Assembly (NCBI GenBank): GCA_964633205.1 | Contig: CAZWFN010000085.1 | Location: forward strand, 1 to 26,475 | DNA from: CAYVQE01 sp964633205 | GTDB lineage: Bacteria > Myxococcota > B64-G9 | Direction: 5' to 3' | DNA length: 26,475 bases | Part shown: positions 1 through 9,384 of the stretch, piece by piece | Layout of the letters: each line of letters begins with the position of its first letter | How positions within the stretch are numbered: the first letter of the stretch is position 1 | Notes under the pieces: model-generated | The model's input: the letters and a program-made list of their open reading frames with translations, nothing else | The model's database searches: none | What the model was told of the DNA's origin: nothing | Made by a program: the position numbers and the translations under genes

Positions 1-9
1 GTCACCCCA

Positions 10-26
10 TGTCCGAATCTCGGACA
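10..26. promoter_or_regulatory. Palindrome TGTCCGA-N3-TCGGACA
   Basis: A perfect 7-base inverted repeat with a 3-base spacer. It has the same TGTCC...GGACA core as the sites at 190-208, 210-228 and 22321-22349. It lies about 280 bases upstream of the predicted sigma-54 start for the gene at 350, on the far side of the short-repeat array. It is probably an additional or auxiliary binding site for the same regulator. That is inference from shared sequence; no protein is known to bind it. Confidence 0.5.
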
Positions 27-35
27 CTCGAGCTT

Positions 36-172
36 GGCTACGAAGCGTATGGCACCCTTGAGGGGCACCCTTGAGGGGGGCTACGAAGCGTATGGCACCC
101 TTGAGGGCACCCTTGAGGGGGCACCCTTGAGGGCACCCTTGAGGCAGGCGGCCCTTGAGGGCACCCTCGAGG
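36..172. repeat. Iteron-like array of GGCACCCTTGAGG
   Basis: Six perfect copies of the 13-mer GGCACCCTTGAGG start at 51, 64, 94, 106, 120 and 132. Degenerate copies occupy about 147-160 and 160-172. A longer 28-base unit, which puts GGCTACGAAGCGTAT in front of the 13-mer, occurs perfectly at 36-63 and 79-106. The 12-14 base period is close to a helical turn, and each unit holds CCCT-TG-AGGG, itself a short inverted repeat. The array sits between the TGTCC...GGACA palindromes. No replication gene or transposase is nearby. It could be a protein-binding array or a slippage-expanded spacer. Confidence 0.75.
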
Positions 173-189
173 CCAGGCTGAGGCAGGCG

Positions 190-208
190 GTGTCCGATTC
201 CAGGACAC
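190..208. promoter_or_regulatory. TGTCC...GGACA palindrome, site 2
   Basis: GTGTCC-N7-GGACAC. The outer six bases of each arm are perfect and the inner bases are imperfect. It is centred at 199, about 99 bases before the start predicted from the sigma-54 promoter at 272-287. It sits side by side with the perfect site at 210-228, with centres 20 bases apart (two helical turns), so two regulator dimers could bind the same DNA face. Activator binding is inferred. Confidence 0.55.
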
Positions 209-209
209 G

Positions 210-228
210 GTGTCCGGGTTCCGGACAC
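210..228. promoter_or_regulatory. Palindrome GTGTCCGG-N3-CCGGACAC, site 3
   Basis: A perfect 8-base inverted repeat around GTT. The identical arms recur at 22326-22344 upstream of radC. The centre is about 79 bases upstream of the start predicted from the sigma-54 promoter, a normal position for an enhancer-binding-protein site. A stem this short with a 3-base loop and no T-tract is unlikely to be a terminator. Confidence 0.6.
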
Positions 229-271
229 CCGTTCAGCATCCAGCGATCAGTAATAGAATGCCTTTTTCCCT

Positions 272-287
272 TGGCACGATCCCCGCA
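272..287 (+). promoter_or_regulatory. Predicted sigma-54 promoter for the gene at 350
   Basis: TGGCACGATCCCCGCA matches the sigma-54 consensus TGGCACGRNNNTTGCW at every defined position except the two Ts before the -12 GC. The -24 GG and -12 GC are correctly spaced. Transcription would start near 298, leaving about 50 bases of leader with GGAG at 339-342 before the ATG at 350. Tandem palindromes lie 80-100 bases upstream, as an activator of the NtrC type would require. Confidence 0.6.
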
Positions 288-349
288 GGAATCGGCAGCG
301 ATTCCACTGGACGGAAGCTCCCGGCAGGGCTTCGGACTGGAGATGAGCC

Positions 350-1507
350 ATGGATCGAATGGAAAGCCGCAACGACCAGGCCCTGGATCGCATCGCCGGC
401 GAGGCCTTCTGGAACGCCGACCCCAGCCCGGGGCTGGGCGCGGTCCACCTGCTGGCCGGCGAGCACGACACCGACCTGGCCGCCTGGGGTCGGATGACCC
501 CGGACCAGTTCAAGGGCGAACTCTACATTCGCTTCGGCCGGCGCTGGCCCAGTTGGTCCTGCCGCCAGTACTCCGAGGCCGCCGAGAGCGCCCGGGCCGC
601 CATGGCCGAGGCGCTGTACAAAAACGCCGACCGCAGCCTGCGCGGCCAGGCCGGCACCATGATGCAGCGCACCGCCCGCGCCTTCGACGCCATGGCCACC
701 GACCCGCAGGCCACCGCCGGCATGGTGCGCTGGCTGGCCAACCAGCCGGCCGGCGCCGACCGCATCGCCCTGATCGAGGCGCTGGGCCTGGAGCCGGACG
801 CCGCCCGCGGCCTGGACGTGCAGCTGGCCAATGCGCCGGCCGAGCGGGTGATCGAGCGGCTGGCCGGTGCGCCGGGCCTGGCGCTGCACTCGCGCCCGCC
901 GCTGCGGCTGGCCGAGCTGCAGGCCGGTCTGCGCCGCGCGGCCGCCGATTTGCGCCTGCTGGCCGGACGGCTCGAGCGCGACGACGGCGTGCACGTGTTC
1001 GAGCTGTGCCCCGACCTTGCCCGCGGCCTGCTGGGCCGGCTCGACAGCGACAGCCTGGCCCACCGGGCCATCCGCGACCGGCTGGAGCAGAAACGGTACT
1101 GCCGGCGGGTCGACCAGGCGGTCGAGCGGGTCGGCGGGCTGCTGGTCCAGATCGGCGCCCTGATGGGCGGCCCCCTGGCTTCGGCGGCCGCCATCACCCT
1201 GTCCGGCGGCCAGGCCCTGGCAGGCCTCGACCGGGCCGCCGAGCAACGCCGGCTGGTCGGGCTGGCCCGCCTGGCCGGCACCTCGGGTCGGGCCGACTTC
1301 ACGCACGCCCGCCGGCTGGCCGACCGCGACCTGGGCCGCGGCCTGGCCGGCAGCATGGGCGCCGGTGCCCCGGGCGACATGCTGCTCGACCTGCTGGCCA
1401 CCTTCGAGCACCGCGCCATCAATCAGGCGTTTTTCAGCCACTTCCAATCCGATCAGGGCCGCCGGATGCGCAGCGACAGCCCGATCTCGCGACCGGCCGG
1501 AGGGTAG
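350..1507 (+). CDS. Unknown 385-aa protein, predicted sigma-54-dependent
   Basis: I do not recognise this protein. The ATG at 350 is supported by GGAG eight bases upstream, and the frame ends in TAG at 1505-1507. It is rich in Ala, Arg, Leu and Gly and looks mostly helical. It has no signal peptide, so it is probably cytoplasmic. Residues around 261-294 form a Gly/Ala-rich hydrophobic stretch (GGLLVQIGALMGGPLASAAA) that could be a buried helix pair or a membrane-active segment, but is not a clear transmembrane anchor. Aromatic residues cluster near the N-terminus (YIRFGRRWPSWSC). No catalytic motif stands out. It appears to be monocistronic: a TTGACA element and an assembly gap follow, then an unrelated lipoprotein gene. 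Its promoter architecture matches that of radC at 22451, which is the best clue to its role. No function is assigned. Confidence 0.75.
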   Translation: MDRMESRNDQALDRIAGEAFWNADPSPGLGAVHLLAGEHDTDLAAWGRMTPDQFKGELYIRFGRRWPSWSCRQYSEAAESARAAMAEALYKNADRSLRGQAGTMMQRTARAFDAMATDPQATAGMVRWLANQPAGADRIALIEALGLEPDAARGLDVQLANAPAERVIERLAGAPGLALHSRPPLRLAELQAGLRRAAADLRLLAGRLERDDGVHVFELCPDLARGLLGRLDSDSLAHRAIRDRLEQKRYCRRVDQAVERVGGLLVQIGALMGGPLASAAAITLSGGQALAGLDRAAEQRRLVGLARLAGTSGRADFTHARRLADRDLGRGLAGSMGAGAPGDMLLDLLATFEHRAINQAFFSHFQSDQGRRMRSDSPISRPAGG

Positions 1508-1531
1508 TCCTGGATGACTTGGTGGGCTGCC

Positions 1532-1560
1532 TTGACAGGCTCCGGGGGGTGGCTTNNNNN
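1532..1560 (+). promoter_or_regulatory. Sigma-70 -35 element; -10 lost in the gap
   Basis: TTGACA at 1532-1537 is a perfect -35 hexamer. Seventeen bases on, the -10 would begin at T1555 and run into the N tract. The TTGACAGGC...CCGGGGGG layout resembles the element upstream of the Ni-SOD gene (13919-13947). It would drive the lipoprotein gene at 1606. Confidence 0.4.
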
Positions 1561-1565
1561 NNNNN
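1556..1565. other. Assembly gap of ten Ns
   Basis: Ten consecutive Ns lie between the 385-aa gene and the lipoprotein gene. The true gap size is unknown, since ten may be a fixed scaffold spacer. It removes the predicted -10 element of the downstream gene, and any small feature here would be invisible. Confidence 0.98.
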
Positions 1566-1605
1566 GCTTTGAATGAGGGGGGTGGGGCTGTGAGAGGAGT
1601 GGCCC

Positions 1606-4308
<2,703 letters not shown>

Positions 4309-4314
4309 ACCGAC

Positions 4315-4348
4315 CGCAGAAACCGGCCCCGAACGGCCGTCTTCTGCG
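4315..4348 (+). terminator. Imperfect hairpin after the 900-aa lipoprotein gene
   Basis: CGCAGAA (4315-4321) pairs with TTCTGCG (4342-4348), and CGGCC pairs with GGCCG inside it. It starts seven bases after the TGA and ends just before the next promoter. There is no T-tract, so it may be a weak intrinsic terminator or only an mRNA-end stabiliser. Confidence 0.4.
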
Positions 4349-4377
4349 TTGACCGGTGTTGCCGGCCGTGCTTCAAT
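4349..4377 (+). promoter_or_regulatory. Sigma-70-type promoter of the peptidase-tkt unit
   Basis: TTGACC (4349-4354), a 17-base spacer and TTCAAT (4372-4377). The start would fall near 4384, giving a leader of about 46 bases that contains the ribosome binding site at 4418-4425. Spacing and context fit well; the call is from sequence only. Confidence 0.5.
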
Positions 4378-4429
4378 CCCGGCCCGGAACGCACGACCCG
4401 GGGGGCGGCCGGCCTCCGAGGAGGAAGCC

Positions 4430-6409
4430 ATGGTGCGGGCGCTCGTCATCCTGTGGTTGGCCCTGCTGCCGGGCACCGGTGCCAACGCCGGCGGTGCTGG
4501 GGGTTCCGCCGGCGTCGAGCCGGGCCCCAACTTGGTGCTCGAGGACGTCCCCGCCATTCCCGCATCGCTGGCCGAGCAGCTCGACCACTACCAGCACGTG
4601 CGCCGGGCCCGCTTCTTGTCCTGGCTGCCTGACGGCGGCGGCATGCTGATCGCCACCCGCTTCGCCGAGACCGAGCAGGTGCACCTGGTCGCAGGCCCCG
4701 GCCGCCAGCGGCGGCAGCTGACCTTCACCGGTGACCGCATCGCCTGGGCCCGCCACCGGCCGGCCGCCGGCGCCGACAGTTTTTTGTTCGGCATGGACCG
4801 CGGCGGCGACGAGCGTTACCAGATCTACCGGCGCGACCGCGCCGCCCGCAAGACGAACCTTCTCAGCGACGGCCGCGGCCGCCATCTGCCGGTGGTCTGG
4901 GATCGCCAGGGCCGGCGCTTCGCCTTCGCCGCCACCAGCCGCAACGGCCGCGACCATGACATCTATCTGGCCACCGCCGAATCGCCCGGCAGCGCCCGCC
5001 GGCTGCTGGAGGTCGAGGGTCTGCACCTGCCGCTCGACTTCTCGCCCGACGGTGAGCAGCTGCTGGTGTTGGAGATCAAATCGATCAACGACCGCCGGCT
5101 GTACCGGCTGGAGATCGAGAGCGGCCAGCGCCGGCCGCTGGCCCCAGCGCAGGGCCAGCGCGCCTCCGTCCGCCAGGCACGCTTCGGCCCCCGGGGTCAG
5201 CGGGTCTGGCTGACCAGCGACCAGGGCTGGGAGTTCGTGCGCCTGGGCTCCATCACCGTCGCCGATGCCCAGCGACGCTTCGAGCCGCTGACCGCCGAGA
5301 CCGAATGGGACGTGGAGGCCTTCGAGCTGGCGCCGGACGGACGCTGGCTGGCCTATGCGCTCAACGTCGACGGCTTCTCCGAGCTGAAGCTGTTCGATCT
5401 CAAACGCCGCCGCAGGCTGCCGGTGCCGCCGCTGCCGTCCGGAGTGATCAAAGCGCTCGAGTTCGGCCCGCGCGGGCGCCAGCTGGCCATCGGCCTCGAC
5501 GGCTCGCGGGTGCCGGGCGACGTGTTCGTGCTCACGCTGCCGGCGCGCAAGCTGGTGCGCTGGACCCGTTCCGAGACCGGCGACCTGGATCCGGAGCACC
5601 TGGTCGAGCCCGCGCTGGAGCGCTACCCGACCTTCGACCGCGAGCTGGAGCGACCCCGCCAGATCCCGGCGCTCGTCTACCGGCCGGCGGCCGAACGCTT
5701 TGCGCCGCCCTGGCCGGTGCTGGTGTGGATACACGGCGGGCCCGAATCCCAGGCGCGGCCCGGCTTTCTGGGCCGGCGCAACCACTGGCTGCAGCAGCTG
5801 GGCATCGCCCTGGTGCGGCCCAACGTGCGCGGCTCGGCCGGCTACGGCAAGAGCTACCTGCTGTTGGACAACGGCAAGCGGCGCGAGGACGCGGTGCGCG
5901 ACATCGGAGCGCTGCTCGACTGGATAGCCGCGCAACCCGATCTCGACGAGAACCGGGTGGCCGTGTTCGGCGGCTCCTACGGCGGCTACATGAGCCTGGC
6001 CAGCCTGGCCGCCTACCCGCAGCGCTTCCGCTGCGGCATCGACTACGTGGGCATCTCCAACTTCGTCACCTTCCTGGAGAACACCCGCGACTACCGCCGC
6101 GCGCTGCGGCGCGCCGAGTACGGCGACGAGCGCGACCAGGGCATGCGCATCTTCTTGGACATGATCTCGCCGCTGTCCAACGCCGCCGAGATCCGGGCCC
6201 CGCTGCTGGTCGTCCAGGGTGCCAACGACCCGCGGGTGCCGGCGTCGGAATCGGCCCAGATCGCGGCCAAGGTCCGCGGACAGGGGGGCACGGTGTGGAC
6301 GCTGCTGGCCCGCGACGAGGGCCACGGCTTCGTCAAGAAGCGCAATCGCGACTTTTTGTCGCTGGTGACCTCCCTCTTCCTCCAACGCCATCTGCTCGCA
6401 GGTGGCTGA
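4430..6409 (+). CDS. S9 (prolyl oligopeptidase) family serine peptidase
   Basis: A 659-aa exported serine peptidase. I chose ATG 4430 over the in-frame TTG at 4349 because GAGGAGGA lies just upstream and it opens a signal peptide, probably cleaved after ANA at residue 20. Residues ~50-390 carry repeated WD/TolB-like blades (SPDGEQLLVLE, APDGRWLAYAL) of a beta-propeller that gates access to the active site. The alpha/beta-hydrolase domain has an HGG oxyanion motif at 435, nucleophile GGSYGG with Ser516, Asp600 (GANDPRVP) and His632 (EGHGF), so the triad is complete. The family cleaves short peptides, and this layout best matches the S9C acylaminoacyl/dipeptidyl group; the exact substrate cannot be read. 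It is a likely periplasmic peptide scavenger. tkt follows 25 bases later and is probably co-transcribed, with no obvious functional link. Confidence 0.9.
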   Translation: MVRALVILWLALLPGTGANAGGAGGSAGVEPGPNLVLEDVPAIPASLAEQLDHYQHVRRARFLSWLPDGGGMLIATRFAETEQVHLVAGPGRQRRQLTFTGDRIAWARHRPAAGADSFLFGMDRGGDERYQIYRRDRAARKTNLLSDGRGRHLPVVWDRQGRRFAFAATSRNGRDHDIYLATAESPGSARRLLEVEGLHLPLDFSPDGEQLLVLEIKSINDRRLYRLEIESGQRRPLAPAQGQRASVRQARFGPRGQRVWLTSDQGWEFVRLGSITVADAQRRFEPLTAETEWDVEAFELAPDGRWLAYALNVDGFSELKLFDLKRRRRLPVPPLPSGVIKALEFGPRGRQLAIGLDGSRVPGDVFVLTLPARKLVRWTRSETGDLDPEHLVEPALERYPTFDRELERPRQIPALVYRPAAERFAPPWPVLVWIHGGPESQARPGFLGRRNHWLQQLGIALVRPNVRGSAGYGKSYLLLDNGKRREDAVRDIGALLDWIAAQPDLDENRVAVFGGSYGGYMSLASLAAYPQRFRCGIDYVGISNFVTFLENTRDYRRALRRAEYGDERDQGMRIFLDMISPLSNAAEIRAPLLVVQGANDPRVPASESAQIAAKVRGQGGTVWTLLARDEGHGFVKKRNRDFLSLVTSLFLQRHLLAGG

Positions 6410-6434
6410 ACCCGCTGAGCACGAGGAGAAGCCC

Positions 6435-8420
6435 ATGGCCGAGCGCGATCCCCGACTGGAACAAAACGCCGTCGAGACCATCCGCTTTCTGGCGGTCGAC
6501 GCCATCGAGAAGGCCGCCAGCGGCCACCCCGGCATGCCCATGGGCATGGCCGACAGCGCCTTCGTGCTCTGGGACCGCTTTCTGCGCCACGACCCGACCC
6601 GCCCCGACTGGCCGGGCCGCGATCGCTTCCTGCTGTCGGCCGGCCACGGCTCGATGCTGCTGTACGCCCTGCTGCACCTGTCCGGCTACGACCTGCCGTT
6701 AGAGCAGCTGCAGCGCTTCCGCCAGTGGGACTCGCGCACGCCCGGCCACCCCGAGCGGGGCCTGACCCCGGGGGTGGAGACCACCACCGGGCCGCTGGGC
6801 CAGGGCTTCGGCAACGGCGTCGGGCTGGCGCTGGCGGCCAAGCTGCTCGGGGCGCGGCTGAACACCGACGACTTCGCGCCGATCGACTGGCGCGTCTACG
6901 CCCTGGTGTCCGACGGCGACCTGATGGAAGGCGTGGCCGCCGAAGTCGCCTCGCTGGCCGGCCACCTGCAGTTGGGCAACCTGATCGCGCTGTACGACGA
7001 CAACCACATCTCGATCGAGGGCGAGACCGAGCTGGCCTTCAGCGAGGACGTGGCCGCCCGCTTCGCCGCCTACGGCTGGCATGTGCAACGCACCGACGGG
7101 CACGACCGCCAAGCCGTGGCCGCGGCCTTCGAGCAAGCCCTGGCCGACGAGCGGCCGTCGCTCATCTGCGCCCGAACCCACATCGCCTTCGGCAGCCCGG
7201 GCAAGCAGGACACGGCCGCAGCCCATGGCGCGCCGCTCGGCGCCGAGGAGGTGGCGGCCACCAAACGCGCCCGCAACTGGCCGCTGGAGCCCACCTTCCA
7301 CGTGCCCGAGGCGGTCGGCGCCCTGTTCGCCGCCCGGCGTGAGGCGCTGACCCGGCAGCGGCAAGCCTGGGAACGCGACTTCGCCGCCTGGCGCCAACGC
7401 CACCCGGAGCGCGCCCGGCTGTGGGACGCACTGCACCAGCCGCAGCGGGCCGACACCATCCTGCCGGCGCTGATCGAGGCGGCCGGCGATGCCCCGGCCG
7501 CCACCCGGGCGCTGTCGGGCAAGGTGCTGAACAAGGCCGCCGAGCACTATCCCGGCCTGATCGGCGGCTCGGCCGACCTGGCACCGTCGAACAAGACCCT
7601 GCTGGCCGACCAGGGATCGGTCGGCCGCGGCGACTTCGGCGCCCGCAACCTGCACTTCGGCATCCGCGAGCACGGTATGGCGGCGATGCTCAACGGCATG
7701 GCCCTGTCCGACGCCCTGATCCCGTACGGCGGCACCTTTCTGGTCTTCGCCGACTACATGCGGCCGTCGATCCGGTTGGCGGCCCTGGTGGGTCTGGGGC
7801 CGATCTACGTCTTCACCCACGACAGCATCTTCGTCGGCGAGGACGGCCCGACCCACCAGCCGATCGAGCAGCTGGCCAGCCTGCGCTGCATCCCCAATCT
7901 GGTGGTCTACCGCCCGGCCGACGGGCTGGAGACCGCCGCCGGCTGGGCGACCGCGCTGTCGCGGCGCAACGCCCCCACCGCGCTGGTGCTGTCGCGGCAG
8001 AAGCTGCCGCCGCTGCAACGACCGACGTCCTTTCAGACCAGCGACGCCTTGCGCGGCGCCTACGTGCTGGTCGAGGAGAAGGACGGTGTGGAAGCGGCGG
8101 TGGTGGCCAGCGGCTCCGAGGTCGCCCCGGCGGCCGAGGCCGCGGCCGCCCTCGGCATCCGCTGCGTCTCCATGCCGTCGCGTGAGCTATTCTTCGATCT
8201 ACCCCAGGCCGAACGCGACGCGCTGCTGCCGCCGCATTTCGCCAAGGCGGCGGTCGAGGCCAGCCGCGATCCGGGCTGGTATCAGTTGGTGGGCAGCGGC
8301 GGGCTGGTCTACGGCCTGGATCGCTTCGGCGCCTCCGCCCCGGCGCCCGAGCTGGGCGCCCGGCTGGGCTTCGACGACGCCTCCATCCTGGAAGCCCTGC
8401 GCGGCTGGCTGGAAAGTTAA
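6435..8420 (+). CDS. tkt: Transketolase
   Basis: A 661-aa cytoplasmic enzyme that transfers two-carbon ketol units between sugar phosphates (xylulose-5-P to ribose-5-P or erythrose-4-P) in the non-oxidative pentose phosphate pathway. The start is ATG 6435, with GAGGAG just upstream; the in-frame GTG at 6402 would overlap the previous gene. Visible motifs are the N-terminal SGHPGMPMG, the thiamine-diphosphate signature GDGDLMEG from ~residue 159 followed by YDDNHISIEG, GSADLAPSN, the pyrimidine-domain segment FGIREHGMAA, and the substrate-binding HDSIFVGEDGPTHQP from His462. The length is normal for bacterial TktA, and all three domains (PP, Pyr, C-terminal) are present. The gene follows the S9 peptidase gene by 25 bases. 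The last 30 bases, including the stop, are duplicated directly downstream (see 8391-8452). Confidence 0.97.
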   Translation: MAERDPRLEQNAVETIRFLAVDAIEKAASGHPGMPMGMADSAFVLWDRFLRHDPTRPDWPGRDRFLLSAGHGSMLLYALLHLSGYDLPLEQLQRFRQWDSRTPGHPERGLTPGVETTTGPLGQGFGNGVGLALAAKLLGARLNTDDFAPIDWRVYALVSDGDLMEGVAAEVASLAGHLQLGNLIALYDDNHISIEGETELAFSEDVAARFAAYGWHVQRTDGHDRQAVAAAFEQALADERPSLICARTHIAFGSPGKQDTAAAHGAPLGAEEVAATKRARNWPLEPTFHVPEAVGALFAARREALTRQRQAWERDFAAWRQRHPERARLWDALHQPQRADTILPALIEAAGDAPAATRALSGKVLNKAAEHYPGLIGGSADLAPSNKTLLADQGSVGRGDFGARNLHFGIREHGMAAMLNGMALSDALIPYGGTFLVFADYMRPSIRLAALVGLGPIYVFTHDSIFVGEDGPTHQPIEQLASLRCIPNLVVYRPADGLETAAGWATALSRRNAPTALVLSRQKLPPLQRPTSFQTSDALRGAYVLVEEKDGVEAAVVASGSEVAPAAEAAAALGIRCVSMPSRELFFDLPQAERDALLPPHFAKAAVEASRDPGWYQLVGSGGLVYGLDRFGASAPAPELGARLGFDDASILEALRGWLES

Positions 8421-8452
8421 TCGAAGCCCTGCGCAGCTGGCTGGAAGGCTGA
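8391..8452 (+). repeat. Tandem duplication of the 3' end of tkt
   Basis: Bases 8391-8420, encoding the last residues and stop of transketolase, recur at 8423-8452 with a few substitutions (cggc to cagc, aagttaa to aggctga). The offset is 32 bases. Each copy ends in its own stop codon, so the second copy is untranslated by tkt. It lies between the two convergent genes, two bases from the stop of the minus-strand gene. Confidence 0.8.
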
Positions 8453-8454
8453 TT

Positions 8455-9384
8455 TCAGGGCGGGGCGCAGCGCCGGGCCACCGGCCGCAGGCTGCCGGCC
8501 AGGCCCCAGGACTTCAGCCGCACCGCCAACCGCTCGGCCTGGGCGCGGGCCTGGGCCTCCGGAGCCAGCGGGCTGGGCACGATGCGCAACCGGCCCTTGG
8601 GCGGCTTGTCGGCGATCACCGGCAAGGCGATCACCTCACCGGCGGCCAAAAAGGCCAAGGGCCGGTTGAGCTGATCGTAGGCCAGCCGCCGGAACGGATA
8701 GCTGTAGGGTCGCGCCAGTTCCGCCTGGACGGCCAGCTGACCGGTCGCCGCATCGCGGCGCAGCCGCACCCGTTTGAGGATCGGGTTCTCGATCACCGGC
8801 GGATGCTGCACCAGCAGCGCCATGCCGCCGCGCTCGCCCCACAGCGGCACCAGGCGGCGGCCGGCCGGCGGCTGCAGCCGATCGAGCTGGCGCTCGAGCG
8901 CCCGGCGTTGCTCGGCCAGCAGGTACCAGATGCGCCGCGTCTTGCCGTGTGCCAGGTCACCCAAGCGATCGGAGCTGACGCGCACTCCGGCGGGTAGCCC
9001 GGCGGCCAGATCTCCGAAGTAGCGCCGCCCCGGATCGACCGTGGTGATGGCCATGGCCACCGGCTTGGTGATCAAATCCACCGCCCGCCGTGCCGCGGCA
9101 GCATCCCCCCGGGACAAGACCACCCGCAGGCTCTGTGGCGGCAGGGCCTCGACCCGCACCTCGGACAAGCCGAACGCGGTCAGGCGCTTGTACACCATGT
9201 TGGCCACCGCCCGCAGCTTGCGAGGCCGGTCGTCCTCGAGGCGAAAAAGCAGACTGCAGCCGCCGGCCGGCGCCTGCAAGGCCTCGACCTCACCCGGCGG
9301 CAATCCCTCCTGGCCCTTGGGGCAGCCGCCCGACGCCAGCGCCAGCAGCAGCAGCCACGGTCCCATCCGCAGCGGTCCGCTCAT
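8455..9384 (-). CDS. Lipoprotein resembling the SecD periplasmic (P1) domain
   Basis: A 309-aa predicted lipoprotein. ATG 9384 overlaps the tyrS stop as ATGA, so translation is probably coupled; a second Met lies at 9366. Residues 1-20 are a signal peptide ending LASGG, with Cys21 as probable lipid attachment site. Residues ~55-115 (VYKRLTAFGLSEVRVEAL...LRVVLSRGD) resemble the SecD segment 'LRxRVDALGVSEP...RIVVxLPG'. Residues ~215-300 (NPILKRVRL, NRPLAFLAAGEVIALPVI, GRLRI, EAQARAQAERLAVRL) match the end of the SecD P1 head and base. None of SecD's six membrane helices is present, so this cannot be the translocase motor subunit itself. It may be a stand-alone periplasmic protein derived from SecD that assists export or folding; this is inference. 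Confidence 0.75.
   Translation of the reverse strand: MSGPLRMGPWLLLLALASGGCPKGQEGLPPGEVEALQAPAGGCSLLFRLEDDRPRKLRAVANMVYKRLTAFGLSEVRVEALPPQSLRVVLSRGDAAAARRAVDLITKPVAMAITTVDPGRRYFGDLAAGLPAGVRVSSDRLGDLAHGKTRRIWYLLAEQRRALERQLDRLQPPAGRRLVPLWGERGGMALLVQHPPVIENPILKRVRLRRDAATGQLAVQAELARPYSYPFRRLAYDQLNRPLAFLAAGEVIALPVIADKPPKGRLRIVPSPLAPEAQARAQAERLAVRLKSWGLAGSLRPVARRCAPP

Noticed and set aside
36..172. The short-repeat array as a CRISPR array
   Set aside because: The repeat unit is 13 bases with almost no spacer and no cas genes are present in the window.
34..1572. A 512-codon plus-strand open frame across the repeat array and the 385-aa gene
   Set aside because: It runs through the short repeats and the palindromes, gives Arg/Pro/Gly-rich low-complexity protein, ends in the N gap, and is out of frame with the better-supported gene at 350.
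4373..6547. A 724-codon minus-strand open frame opposite the S9 peptidase gene, and similar long antisense frames at 6699-8018 and 11104-12942
   Set aside because: Each lies opposite a gene with a complete set of family motifs. The antisense proteins show no motif and are typical of high third-position GC.
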